This document shows, piece by piece, positions 16,597 to 25,560 of a stretch of 39,602 nt of DNA; position 1 is the stretch's first letter, and each line of letters opens with the position of its first letter. Source of the stretch: Balneolales bacterium (GTDB taxonomy: Bacteria > Bacteroidota > Rhodothermia > Balneolales > Natronogracilivirgulaceae). Position numbers and translations under genes: made by a program. The notes beneath the pieces were generated by a model. It saw only the letters and a list, made by a program, of their open reading frames with translations, was not told the origin of the DNA and did not search any database. Location: contig SKNT01000172.1 of the NCBI GenBank assembly GCA_007120385.1, forward strand, positions 1-39,602. Direction: 5' to 3'.

Positions 16597-16726
16597 TCAT
16601 GTGTTCCAAAAAAACCCTATCATTTTTCGTGACGCTGGTCCTGCGTCCTTTGCGTGCTATTTGGAGGAGTACGTATCGGTTAGAAGCATTCCTGAAATCA
16701 TCCATGTTCCAATTAACTAGTGCAAA

Positions 16727-18391
16727 ATGGAATTATTCGAGAAGATTATCTATACCCTGGAGGATCTGGTCTGGAACACTCCTGAAATCATGCCTTTGAT
16801 GGTTATAGCCCTGCTCAGCTTCGGGCTTTTCATCACCATGAGGCTCGGATTCATACAGATCCGAAAGTTCGGACACGGGCTCCGGGTTCTTTCCGGCCGT
16901 TACTCTGAAAAAAACATTCTGGGTGACGTAAGTCACTTCCAGGCCCTCAGCACGGTACTTTCTGCAACAGTAGGTATCGGCAATATAGCCGGTGTTGCAC
17001 TGGCCATTCATTTCGGGGGGCCGGGAGCGCTCTTCTGGATGTGGGTGACGGCTATTTTCGGCATGGCCGTCAAGTACGCCGAATGCACCCTGAGCACCAT
17101 CTACCGAAGGACCAATGAAGACGGTTCGGTATCCGGGGGACCGATGTATTACATTGAGCGGGGGCTGGGCAAGCGGTGGAAATGGCTTGCGGTCGCATTT
17201 GCCACCTTTGCCGTGATCTGCTCTTTCCTGACCGGCAACGGTGTACAGGCCAATACGGTGGCCGATACCATGCAGAGCGCATTCGGCATCCCGAAAGTAT
17301 TAACGGGACTGGTGACTGCTACGGCTGTCGGTCTGGTAATTATAGGCGGCATCAAGCGCATCGGTCTGGTTGCGGCGCGTCTGGTGCCCTTCATGGCCGT
17401 ACTCTACGTTTTCGGGGCCATGGTAATTCTGCTTCTGCACCACACCGAGATTATTCCCTCCCTGGTGCTGATAGTCACATCCGCATTCAATCCGCAGGCC
17501 GGTGCTTTTGGAATCGGTTCGGGCGCCTTCATGATGACCTTTGTATGGGGTATCCGCCGCGGGCTGTTTTCCAACGAAGCCGGACAGGGTTCTGCTCCAA
17601 TAGCCATGGCCGCTGCCAAAACCGATGAACCGGTGCAGGTTGGGGTTGTTGCCCTGCTTGGTCCCTTCGTGGATACCATCATTATCTGCACCATGACCGG
17701 TCTGGTAATCATCGCCACCGGATCCTGGGAAGCCCATCATCCGACCAGCCTGGACCTCAACCATCCGGAAGTGGCTTACGTAATGGACGACCAGGTATCT
17801 GTTCCTGCAGACGATGCCGGTCTGCAGCCGGATGCCCCTGTTTCCATCACCATCAAGGACGGCTTGCCGGAAAACGGCTCCTTCCTCTATTACGGATTTG
17901 CCGTGGACACCATTTATGCAGACGCAGACCGTCTGGCGTTGTTCAACGGTACCATTACCATTGTGGATGGAGTTGCCGTAGCAACGGATGAGGACGATAT
18001 GGTCCACACGCATCTGCACACCGGTGTCATCCAGAACGGTGCGCCACTGACAGCCGTTGCCTTTGAGCGGGGGCTCTCGCCGCTGTTCCCGGGAGGCGGC
18101 CTGCTGGTTACATTCAGTGTGCTGCTGTTCGCCGTATCGACATCCATCAGCTGGAGTTATTACGGTGAGCGGTCCATACACTACCTGTTTGGCGACCGTT
18201 CCATTTTCTATTACCGGCTGATGTATGTCACCATGCACTTTATCGGAGCCGTACTCACCCTCGGGCTGGTGTGGACGTTCGGTGACATCATGCTCGGTCT
18301 TATGACGTTCCCGAACCTGATCGGACTGTTTGCACTGTCGGGTGTGGTATACAAGGCTACCAAAAAGTACTTTGACACATATCAGTTCTGA
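16727..18391 (+). CDS. Sodium:alanine/glycine symporter (AGCS family)
   Basis: AGCS transporters import alanine or glycine with Na+ (or H+) across the inner membrane. The 554-residue protein has about ten or eleven hydrophobic segments and clear family motifs: ALSTVLSATVGIGNIAGVA at 73-91, the conserved GGPMYYIERGLGKRW at 138-152, and GIRRGLFSNEAGQGSAPIA at 275-293. Unlike compact AGCS proteins of about 450-480 residues it carries an extra polar segment of roughly 100 residues (about 335-436) between the CTMTGLVIIATG helix and LTAVAFERGL; it is acidic and beta-like and probably lies outside the membrane. It starts without a visible Shine-Dalgarno sequence after a structured leader. Substrate specificity cannot be read from sequence. 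Confidence 0.92.
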   Translation: MELFEKIIYTLEDLVWNTPEIMPLMVIALLSFGLFITMRLGFIQIRKFGHGLRVLSGRYSEKNILGDVSHFQALSTVLSATVGIGNIAGVALAIHFGGPGALFWMWVTAIFGMAVKYAECTLSTIYRRTNEDGSVSGGPMYYIERGLGKRWKWLAVAFATFAVICSFLTGNGVQANTVADTMQSAFGIPKVLTGLVTATAVGLVIIGGIKRIGLVAARLVPFMAVLYVFGAMVILLLHHTEIIPSLVLIVTSAFNPQAGAFGIGSGAFMMTFVWGIRRGLFSNEAGQGSAPIAMAAAKTDEPVQVGVVALLGPFVDTIIICTMTGLVIIATGSWEAHHPTSLDLNHPEVAYVMDDQVSVPADDAGLQPDAPVSITIKDGLPENGSFLYYGFAVDTIYADADRLALFNGTITIVDGVAVATDEDDMVHTHLHTGVIQNGAPLTAVAFERGLSPLFPGGGLLVTFSVLLFAVSTSISWSYYGERSIHYLFGDRSIFYYRLMYVTMHFIGAVLTLGLVWTFGDIMLGLMTFPNLIGLFALSGVVYKATKKYFDTYQF

Positions 18392-18556
18392 AGCACAACC
18401 TGAAGGTCCGGAGCAGCGCAGAGACAGTCGATGCATTTGCATTGCAAGCACAATTATACAGACACACGCAGAAAGTGGCAGCAGAAACGTTACCACTGCG
18501 AAGTTTTTCCACATGCGGCCCGTCCGGAGTTTCCTGCCGGGCCATAACCAGGCACT

Positions 18557-19195
18557 ATGAACACGGAATTCAAGAATGTGACACTGGTGGATCATCCCGT
18601 CGTGGCCCGGGACCTCACCATACTTCGAAACAGAAACACCCCGCCACCGGTATTCCGGTCGGCGCTTGGGCGCATTGCCATCATTCTGGCCTATCACTCG
18701 CTTAAGCGACTTCCCCTTCGCAAGGTCAGGGTTGATACACCCATCCAGGAGACAGACGGCTATGAGCTGGATACCGAAATCGCCGTGGTTTCGATACTCC
18801 GCGCCGGTCTGGGGCTTGTGGATGCGGTGATGCAGTTCATACCCGAAGCCAGGGTAGGTCACCTCGGCATGTACCGTGACGAACAGACTCATCTGCCGAT
18901 CGACTATTACTCCAAAATTCCCCGCAACATCGAACGCCACCATGTGCTGCTGGTGGACCCGATGTTGGCAACCGGTGGAAGCGCCGTTGATTCCATCACG
19001 TTCCTTAAAAGCAAGGGAGCGAAAAACATCCGTTTCATGTGCCTTATTTCAGCTCCCGAGGGTGTCCGGAAGATACAGGAGGCACATCCCGATGTATCCA
19101 TCATCACCGCCGCCATTGATGAGCGTTTGAATGAAGATGCCTTTATCGTTCCCGGTCTTGGTGATGCCGGTGACCGTATCTTTGGCACAATATGA
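18557..19195 (+). CDS. upp: Uracil phosphoribosyltransferase
   Basis: Upp makes UMP from uracil and PRPP in pyrimidine salvage. The 212-residue protein has the PRPP-binding motif VLLVDPMLATGGSA at 130-143, the uracil-binding C-terminus FIVPGLGDAGDRIFGT at 196-211, and the VSILRAGLG segment at 78-86. Length and motifs are normal. The 165-base gap after the symporter holds no gene; just before the start it contains a GGCCCG/CGGGCC inverted repeat (about 18516-18542) without a U-run. The stop codon overlaps an ATG of the following frame (ATGA), although the more likely lptC start lies 50 bases further on. A link to LPS genes is probably only transcriptional. Confidence 0.95.
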   Translation: MNTEFKNVTLVDHPVVARDLTILRNRNTPPPVFRSALGRIAIILAYHSLKRLPLRKVRVDTPIQETDGYELDTEIAVVSILRAGLGLVDAVMQFIPEARVGHLGMYRDEQTHLPIDYYSKIPRNIERHHVLLVDPMLATGGSAVDSITFLKSKGAKNIRFMCLISAPEGVRKIQEAHPDVSIITAAIDERLNEDAFIVPGLGDAGDRIFGTI

Positions 19196-19245
19196 CGTAT
19201 GTTTTGCGGACTATTAAACCCTGCGCGCCATCTTTCCCCGAGTTC

Positions 19246-19821
19246 ATGAAACCGAGAAGAACACTCCTCCTGCTGCTGGTTTTTTTTGCCGCAGCGGCCA
19301 TAACATCCGCATGCACGGACCTCTCGGAATATGACCGTGAACGGGTGCGTGATGCCATGGCCGATTCTCTTCTTTCGGTAACCGAGTCGCGCAACATCCG
19401 CATGGAGCTGATTGAGGACGGGCAGCGCATTGTGGCAGTGCATTCGCCCTTTGCCGCTACCTACAGCCGGGAAGGGCGCAGTGAAACCGACCTGCGAGAT
19501 TCGGTCTACGTAGCTGTTTATGATTCAACAGGCGCGATTGAAACCGAGGTTACAAGCCGTTCGGCCAAGTACCTGGGGCACCAGTCGGAGTTTCATTTCA
19601 GCGAAGAAGTAGTCGTGCATACGCGTGACAAAAGGCGCCTGTACACCGATTATCTTGAATGGTCCCAGGGTGACCGGTCGGTTTACACTCCCGATTTTGT
19701 GATCATCGTCACGGAGACCGACAGCATTACCGGGTACGGCCTCACCGGAAGCGATGATCTGGTCTCCTACCGGCTCACGGAAGTAACCGGAGAGTTTGAA
19801 CTTGAGCAGAACGAACGGTAA
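19246..19821 (+). CDS. lptC: LPS export component LptC, lipoprotein-like
   Basis: LptC receives LPS from the LptB2FG extractor and passes it to LptA across the periplasm. The 191-residue product begins MKPRRT, then a hydrophobic signal and TSAC, so cysteine 23 may be a lipoprotein cysteine; E. coli LptC instead keeps a membrane helix. The mature part is beta-rich in the LptC pattern (IVAVHSPFAATYSREGRSET, LYTDYLEWSQGDRSVYTPDF, ITGYGLTGSDDLVSYRL). The open frame extends to an ATG at 19192 overlapping upp, but ATG 19246 gives a clean signal sequence and was chosen. It sits 15 bases before the OstA-like gene, which supports the assignment. Confidence 0.85.
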   Translation: MKPRRTLLLLLVFFAAAAITSACTDLSEYDRERVRDAMADSLLSVTESRNIRMELIEDGQRIVAVHSPFAATYSREGRSETDLRDSVYVAVYDSTGAIETEVTSRSAKYLGHQSEFHFSEEVVVHTRDKRRLYTDYLEWSQGDRSVYTPDFVIIVTETDSITGYGLTGSDDLVSYRLTEVTGEFELEQNER

Positions 19822-19836
19822 CCGGTCCTGGCGCCA

Positions 19837-21312
19837 TTGCAAATGAACTGCACCATGAATGTTTCATCCCAGATACAGCCAATGCTTCCAGCCCTTATGC
19901 TGACGCTTGGACTGATGCTGGTGCTGCCGTCCGGTCCCGCCGGCACGGCCGAAGCCCAGAGCCGGGTCCGCATCCTGCAGTCAGACCAGCTGGAAGGCGT
20001 TACGGCTCCGGAGGGCCGCATCCGCAAGCTTACCGGCAATGTGGCTCTGAGCACCGAAGATTTCACTATCGTCTGCGACAGTGCCTGGCATTTCCTGGAC
20101 CTGGAGGAGCTGCGGGCCTGGGGCAACATTCAGATCACATCGGAACGCGACCAGATCTGGTCTGACAAGGCAACCTACGATCTGGTCTCGGAAGTGGCGC
20201 TGTTTGAGGGCCGGGTGGTGATGCAGTCTGAAAAAGCCCTGCTGTTCAGCGATGAGGTGTTTTACAGTTTTGCGACGGAGATAGCGCTCTTCCCCGATCG
20301 GCTGCGCTTTGAAGATGAGCGCGGGGTGCTGGTAGCTGATTCGGGTTACTACTACAATGCCCTGGACAGTGCCGTATTCCGGGGAAATGTCCAGGTTGCC
20401 GATTCACTGCAGTACATCGAGGCCGACAGCATGTTCACCCGACGCGGGGATGAGTACTACGAACTTCACGGCAGGGTTTACATCGACGACCAGGAGAACC
20501 GCACCCGCTTGACGGGGGGATTTGTACTTTCGGACTCCACTGGCTACCGGCGTGTGGAGGGTGGAAGCCGCATGCGCCGGATAAGCGAGGATCTGAGTGA
20601 TACCACGTTTTTATGGGCAGACTGGCTGGAGGTCCGGCAGAAAGACACGATCAACACCTTTACGGCCTATGAGTCGGTGCACATCTGGACGGAGCGCTAC
20701 AGCAGCCTTTCCGATACGGCGCATTACGATGATGCCGTGGAGCAGTTCATACTCGAGGGCGGCAGTCCGAAGCTATGGTATGATGAAATGCAGCTGTCCG
20801 GTCCGTACATCCTGATCCAGCTCCGGGAAGATTCGGTGCGTTACCTTGAGTCGCATCCCAACTCCTTTGCGGTTCAGCGGGACACCTCCCTAAACCGGCT
20901 CAATCAGATAACCGGCGACACCCTTTTCATCCAGTTCGAGGACGGTGCCGTCTCCTACATGCAGGTTTATCCCAGAGGCAACGTGCTCTACTTTGTCAAG
21001 GACTCGGGCGGCGAGGCTGACGGTGCCATCGAAATGACGGCTGATTTCATCAAACTGATTTTTGAAGACGGGGAGTTGGAGGATGTGATTGCCCGCCGGA
21101 ATGTTGACGGCACTTTTTTCCAGGAAAAACCTGGCGTCTCCGAACGGCGTCTCAGCGGATTCATCTGGGAGCCGGAAATGAGGCCGCTGCGTCCAGAAGA
21201 GCCCATAGAGCCGCGCCTGCCGCCCGTACCTGACGAACGACCGTTCAAGCTTCCGGAAAGGTTCGAATCAGAAAGAGAAGTTGTATTCCGTACTCCTTCG
21301 AGTTCCCGGTAA
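19837..21312 (+). CDS. OstA-like (LptA/LptD N-terminal-like) LPS transport protein
   Basis: OstA-domain proteins form the beta-jellyroll bridge that carries LPS through the periplasm. The 491-residue product has a signal peptide ending near AEAQ (residue 41), then repeated jellyroll strands of the OstA type: LEGVTAPEGRIRKLTGNVAL, LRAWGNIQITSERDQIWSDK, ALFEGRVVMQSEKALLFSD, and later YIEADSMFTRRGDEYYELHG. There is no C-terminal barrel, so it is not a full LptD. It is much longer than E. coli LptA (185 residues), with a proline/arginine-rich tail near 450-491. It directly follows lptC, suggesting one LPS-export unit. ATG 19855 would also leave a signal peptide. Family call is firm; whether it functions as LptA is inference. 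Confidence 0.85.
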   Translation: MQMNCTMNVSSQIQPMLPALMLTLGLMLVLPSGPAGTAEAQSRVRILQSDQLEGVTAPEGRIRKLTGNVALSTEDFTIVCDSAWHFLDLEELRAWGNIQITSERDQIWSDKATYDLVSEVALFEGRVVMQSEKALLFSDEVFYSFATEIALFPDRLRFEDERGVLVADSGYYYNALDSAVFRGNVQVADSLQYIEADSMFTRRGDEYYELHGRVYIDDQENRTRLTGGFVLSDSTGYRRVEGGSRMRRISEDLSDTTFLWADWLEVRQKDTINTFTAYESVHIWTERYSSLSDTAHYDDAVEQFILEGGSPKLWYDEMQLSGPYILIQLREDSVRYLESHPNSFAVQRDTSLNRLNQITGDTLFIQFEDGAVSYMQVYPRGNVLYFVKDSGGEADGAIEMTADFIKLIFEDGELEDVIARRNVDGTFFQEKPGVSERRLSGFIWEPEMRPLRPEEPIEPRLPPVPDERPFKLPERFESEREVVFRTPSSSR

Positions 21313-21352
21313 CCGGAACCGTTAATCAGGATGGCTACTCAGGATATAATAT

Positions 21353-21421
21353 GCAGGCCCGGTCCACCGGATCTCCAAAGCACACTGTGCGTAATGGAAA
21401 ACCGGTAATCCGGGTGCCTGC
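21353..21421. repeat. Interrupted inverted repeat between convergent genes
   Basis: In the 120-base gap between the OstA-like and EF-G-like stops, GCAGGC plus CCGG (21353-21362) can pair with CCGG, GT bulge, GCCTGC (21410-21421), and the intervening sequence has an 11-base palindrome GCACACTGTGC (21380-21390). It could be a shared terminator structure but has no U-run. Confidence 0.25.
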
Positions 21422-21432
21422 AATGGAATCTG

Positions 21433-23562
21433 TCAGGAGTTTTCCTCCTGTTCCGCCGTTTCTTTCATGATGCGATCCTGGATTTCATGCGGAACCGGTC
21501 CGTATCCATGGAATTTTCGGGTATGAGTGGCCCGTCCCTGCGTCATGGACCGCAGGTGTGTGGCATAGCGATAGAGCTCGGCCAGCGGCACCAGCGCCTT
21601 GACTTTCTGGAATGTGCCTTCCGAGTCCATCCCCTGCACCTGTCCGCGCCGCGGAGCCAGGTCGCTCATTACTTCGCCCATGTACTCTGCCGGGACGGTG
21701 ACCTCAACCTCGTAGATCGGCTCAAGGAGCTGCGGTTTGGCATCCAGAAAACCTTTTTTGAACGCCATAAGTGCGGCGGTTTTGAATGCGGCCTCGTTGG
21801 AATCCACCGAGTGCATGGAACCGTCGTAGACCGAGACGCGGATATCGCGGGCGCGGCAGCCGGAGAGCGGGCCGTTTTCCATTTTTTCCATAATACCCTT
21901 GAGGATGGCGGGCAGGAACCGTGCGTCAATCACGCCGCCGACAATACAGTTCTGGTAGATCAGTTTCCCGCCCCATTCGAGCTCTATCTCCTGGGTATCT
22001 CGAACAGTCACTTCTGGCGTAGGTGGCATGCCCTCTTCCCATGGTTCCAGGTACAGATAGACTTCGCCGTACTGGCCGGCGCCGCCGGACTGCTTTTTGT
22101 GGCGGTACTGTGATTTTACACCTTTTGTAATGGTTTCGCGGTAGGGAACCCCGGGCTCGTAGAACTCGGGATTCAGCTTGAAACGGTTCTCGAGCATGTA
22201 GCGCACCACGTTCAGGTGTTCCTCTCCCTGTCCGCTCAGGATGATCTGCTTGAGTTCCTTGCTGTTTTCGACTCGCAGCGAGGGGTCTTCCTTCTGCAGC
22301 TGGTTCAGTGCGGAGCCGATTTTCTCCTCTTCGCCCTTTTCTGTGGAACGGACAGCCATCCGCTCGGTGGGCTCGGGATACCTGACCCTGGAAATGCCAA
22401 TATCAATGCTCTTGTCGCGCAGGGTGTCGCCAACGGCGCCATCCTTGAGCTTGACCACCGCGCCGATATCACCGGCATGGATTTCGGATATATCAACACG
22501 CTTGCCGCCCTGCGTAAGAAACAGGTTGCCCAGGCGGTTGGTTGATCCTTTGGCATGATTGATCATATCCGCACCGGTGCGAAGAGTTCCTCCGAACACT
22601 TTCAAGAAAGTGAGATCGCCGACATGTTCTTCCGAAATGGTCTTGAAAAGGAATGCAAGCGGCTTCTGGTCCAGGTCGGCCGGGAGGTCATTGCCATTCA
22701 CGTCTTTGTCCGGGTTGGCTTCCAGCGGGTTGGGCAGCACATTGTCAATAAAACCCATCACACGCCCGGAGCCCATGTTTTTATCTGCGGAGAGGCAGAA
22801 CATCGGGAAGATCTGGCGATCAATCATGGCCTTTTTCAATCCTTCCACCATTTCATCTTCATCCAGGTGTCCCTTTTCGAAGTACAGCTCCATCAGTGAT
22901 TCGTCATTTTCTGCGATGGCTTCGATGAGTTCATTGTGTTGCAGATCGGCCTGGGACTTGTGTGAATCGGCAATTGGCAGCTTGTCGGGCTTGCCGCCTT
23001 CCTCGGAGAACTCATACATCTGCATTTTGAGCACATCGACGATGGTGGAGAAGCCCTCCCCTTCCTCGAAGGGATACTGGACCGGGACCACTTCCCTGCC
23101 GAACCGTTCCTTGCACAGGTCCACGACCATCTGGTAATTGGAGTTGGCATGGTCGACTTTATTGACGATCAAAAAAGCGGGTTTCTTCATTTCTGCCACA
23201 ATATTCCATAGCACCTCGGTGCCCACTTCCACGCCGTGCTCGGCGTCCAGCACGAAAATGGCGGCATCGGCCACTTTCAGAGCGTTGACCACTTCGCCTA
23301 TGTAATCGGCCGTTCCCGGGGTGTCGATGAGGTTGATCTTTGTTCCGCGCCAGTCAAGGTGCATGTACGAGCTGAAAACCGACTTCTGTTTTTCCTTTTC
23401 GATGGGGTGGTAATCCGACACGGTATTGGACTCCTCGACAGAACCGCGCCTTTTGATGGTTCCTGATTCGAACAGCATGGTTTCTGCGAGGGTGGTCTTG
23501 CCCGAGCCGGCGTGCCCGAGCAGGGCGATGTTTCTGATTTTTTTGGGTTGATACACATTCAT
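21433..23562 (-). CDS. Elongation factor G-like translational GTPase (EF-G paralogue)
   Basis: This 709-residue protein has the five-domain EF-G layout: a P-loop GHAGSGKT at 16-23, DTPGTADY at 80-87, NKVD at 134-137, domain II near 300-400, and EF-G domains IV/V (GGVIDARFLPAILKG, LAPRRGQVQGMDSEG, LRSMTQGRATHTRKFHGYGPVP). Switch I differs from housekeeping EF-G: where EF-G has ERGITI, this protein has EKEKQKSVFSS at 55-65, so the invariant glycine and threonine are not kept. That matches the EF-G-like/EF-G-2 branch rather than main fusA, which normally lies with rpsL/rpsG/tufA. Its cellular role is not well defined. It is isolated on the minus strand with a 172-base AT-rich upstream region. 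Confidence 0.9.
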   Translation of the reverse strand: MNVYQPKKIRNIALLGHAGSGKTTLAETMLFESGTIKRRGSVEESNTVSDYHPIEKEKQKSVFSSYMHLDWRGTKINLIDTPGTADYIGEVVNALKVADAAIFVLDAEHGVEVGTEVLWNIVAEMKKPAFLIVNKVDHANSNYQMVVDLCKERFGREVVPVQYPFEEGEGFSTIVDVLKMQMYEFSEEGGKPDKLPIADSHKSQADLQHNELIEAIAENDESLMELYFEKGHLDEDEMVEGLKKAMIDRQIFPMFCLSADKNMGSGRVMGFIDNVLPNPLEANPDKDVNGNDLPADLDQKPLAFLFKTISEEHVGDLTFLKVFGGTLRTGADMINHAKGSTNRLGNLFLTQGGKRVDISEIHAGDIGAVVKLKDGAVGDTLRDKSIDIGISRVRYPEPTERMAVRSTEKGEEEKIGSALNQLQKEDPSLRVENSKELKQIILSGQGEEHLNVVRYMLENRFKLNPEFYEPGVPYRETITKGVKSQYRHKKQSGGAGQYGEVYLYLEPWEEGMPPTPEVTVRDTQEIELEWGGKLIYQNCIVGGVIDARFLPAILKGIMEKMENGPLSGCRARDIRVSVYDGSMHSVDSNEAAFKTAALMAFKKGFLDAKPQLLEPIYEVEVTVPAEYMGEVMSDLAPRRGQVQGMDSEGTFQKVKALVPLAELYRYATHLRSMTQGRATHTRKFHGYGPVPHEIQDRIMKETAEQEENS

Positions 23563-23734
23563 GAGCTGTACTCCATTAGAGTTAAAGGCGGGGAAACAAC
23601 CTTTTTCGGAATTATAAATTATTTCGTAGTAATTTGATCAAAAGCGACAAGAAATATTGAAAACGCTTGAAAGTATGGTAGGGCAAAGTAAGTTTTTGGA
23701 AACCTTTTGGCAATAACATGCTTCCGCATTTGTA

Positions 23735-24739
23735 ATGAAACGTATCCTGATCCTGCACACCGGCGGCACAATAACCATGCAACTGCATGTGAATCAAAGA
23801 GATAGTGCCACCTGCCCTGCATCATTCAATTTGGATTTTTTTGACGAACAGATGCCCGGACTCAGTGAGATTGCCGACCTGGATTCAAAAACCCTGTTCC
23901 TGGAAGACAGTTCCAACATGGTTCCGGAGCTATGGGTGCGGCTGGCAGATGCCATCGCCGGGCAGTATGGCTCGTATGACGGCTTTGTTGTGCTGCACGG
24001 CACGGATACGATGTCCTACACGGCTTCGGCCCTATCCTTCGCTTTCGAAAATCTTTCCAAGCCGGTGGTGTTCACGGGCAGTCAGGTGCCGCTAAGCAAC
24101 CGCCGGACCGATGCTCGTCGCAACCTGATCAATTCCGTGGAGCTAGCCACGCTCAATTTCCCGGAGGTGTGCATCTGCTTCAACGACAGGGTCTACCGGG
24201 GCAACCGGTCTACCAAGATCAGCATCGGCGATTTTGATGCCTTTGCTTCGCCAAATCACCCCGTTCTGGCCGAATTCGGCCTTAACCTGGATATCCGTTC
24301 GCAGTTTCGGCCGGCCCCGGGCTCATTCAGCAACAGTGCCCGTTTTGATCCGCGCGTGCAGCTTGTCAAACTGTTCCCCGGCATGGACTACAGCCGTGCC
24401 GTCCCCCGTGATGCATCCGCAGTGCGCGCCATTGTGATTGAGGCCTACGGAAGCGGGAACCTGCCGGTTGGCGGCACCCACCGTCTCCTTCCTTCCCTTC
24501 AGGAGTACATGGAAAAGGGTGGAATTGTGATTATTACCTCCCAGGCGGTCTATGATGAAGTGGACCTGGAAAAGTATGAAGGCGGTCGTCAGGCCAAAAA
24601 GCTTGGGGCGATCCCGGCCGGTGACATGACAACCGAAGCATGCATCACCAAAATCATGTATCTTCTGGCTCACCATGAAGATGTCATAACCATACGGGAT
24701 ATGTTCCGTGAAAACCTGGCCGGGGAGCGCACCAGTTAA
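23735..24739 (+). CDS. ansA: Type I L-asparaginase
   Basis: Cytoplasmic asparaginases hydrolyse asparagine to aspartate and ammonia. The 334-residue protein opens with MKRILILHTGGTITM, placing the first catalytic threonine at residue 12, and has the second active-site motif LHGTDTMSYTASAL with Thr90 and Asp91. VVFTGSQVPLSNRRTDARRN and VYRGNRSTKISI are also typical. No signal peptide is seen, consistent with type I rather than the periplasmic type II. The upstream 172-base gap shared with the EF-G-like gene is AT-rich and probably contains both promoters. The exonuclease gene follows after 39 bases on the same strand. Confidence 0.93.
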   Translation: MKRILILHTGGTITMQLHVNQRDSATCPASFNLDFFDEQMPGLSEIADLDSKTLFLEDSSNMVPELWVRLADAIAGQYGSYDGFVVLHGTDTMSYTASALSFAFENLSKPVVFTGSQVPLSNRRTDARRNLINSVELATLNFPEVCICFNDRVYRGNRSTKISIGDFDAFASPNHPVLAEFGLNLDIRSQFRPAPGSFSNSARFDPRVQLVKLFPGMDYSRAVPRDASAVRAIVIEAYGSGNLPVGGTHRLLPSLQEYMEKGGIVIITSQAVYDEVDLEKYEGGRQAKKLGAIPAGDMTTEACITKIMYLLAHHEDVITIRDMFRENLAGERTS

Positions 24740-24778
24740 CCACCCGGCTTGCACTGCTGAACCAAAAAAACGAACCGC

Positions 24779-25495
24779 ATGTACTTTGTCTTTGATATCG
24801 AATCCATACCTGACGTTCCTTTCCTGAGAGAACTCATGGAACTCCCGCCGCAAGATGAGCAGGAACTTCTGGAGCGTGCAGCCGAGGAATTCGGAAGAGG
24901 GAAATCGGGGTTTCTGCCGCCTATGTACCACCAGATGGTATCCTGGGTCGGCCTCTGGATCACCGTTTCGGGTGAACCGCGCCAGAAAGTGGCCTGGAGC
25001 GGGACGGATGAACGCGAGGGGTTGATGATGCTCATCGACACACTCAGGACCTACAAGGATTTCGGGGTCATCCATCACAATGGCAAGGGGTTTGACCTTC
25101 CGCTCATCACCTACCGTGCCATGAAACACGGGCTGCAGCTTCCGCCCCGGCTCAATGCCCACGATATCCGCTACCGGTTCAGCAAGCACAACCTGGATCT
25201 GATGGATGAATTCAGTAATTTCGGTGCCAGCAGCTTCCCGAAACTCAAACACATCGGCGCCCTGATCGGAATACCGGTTAAGGTGACCGGCGAGGGAAAC
25301 GAGGTGCTGGAAATGTTCCGCAACGGGCAACTGGACCGTATTGAACACTACTGCTATGAGGATGTGATGGCCACCTACCTGATCTGGCTTCATCTTCAGT
25401 ATACCAATGCCGAGCTTGCGGATCCCCGGTTTCAGGATCTGCGCAAGAGGGCCCTGGCCAAACTCAGAGAGATACAGGAGCTGGCTGCCGGATGA
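24779..25495 (+). CDS. PolB-type (DnaQ-fold) 3'-5' exonuclease
   Basis: This 238-residue protein resembles the stand-alone 3'-5' exonuclease family related to the proofreading domain of family B DNA polymerases. The three exonuclease motifs are visible: Exo I FDIES with D6 and E8, Exo II HHNGKGFDLP with N101, F105 and D106, and Exo III YCYEDVMATY with Y191 and D195. No polymerase domain follows. The natural substrate (DNA repair intermediate or RNA) cannot be told from sequence. It follows ansA by 39 bases and precedes the S9 peptidase after 65 bases containing an AT-rich promoter-like stretch, so it probably ends that transcript. Confidence 0.88.
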   Translation: MYFVFDIESIPDVPFLRELMELPPQDEQELLERAAEEFGRGKSGFLPPMYHQMVSWVGLWITVSGEPRQKVAWSGTDEREGLMMLIDTLRTYKDFGVIHHNGKGFDLPLITYRAMKHGLQLPPRLNAHDIRYRFSKHNLDLMDEFSNFGASSFPKLKHIGALIGIPVKVTGEGNEVLEMFRNGQLDRIEHYCYEDVMATYLIWLHLQYTNAELADPRFQDLRKRALAKLREIQELAAG

Positions 25496-25560
25496 TATCC
25501 GGTGTCACTGCTGACGTAACATATGGGTATAATATTTATTAACAACATAAATTCATCAAT

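Noticed and set aside
16532-16720. 62-residue frame ending six bases before the symporter, considered as a leader peptide
   Set aside because: No ribosome-binding site, no run of one amino acid, and it reads through the inverted repeat; coding evidence is absent.
17300-18943. 547-residue minus-strand open frame opposite the symporter and upp
   Set aside because: It spans two well-supported genes in antisense, has no recognisable domain and a His/Gly/Gln-rich composition typical of a codon-bias shadow.
19192-19245. lptC start overlapping the upp stop
   Set aside because: It would put 18 polar residues before a well-formed lipoprotein signal; ATG 19246 is more natural, though coupling through ATGA cannot be excluded.
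24323-25393. 356-residue minus-strand open frame opposite ansA and the exonuclease
   Set aside because: Antisense to two genes whose catalytic motifs are intact; no family features.
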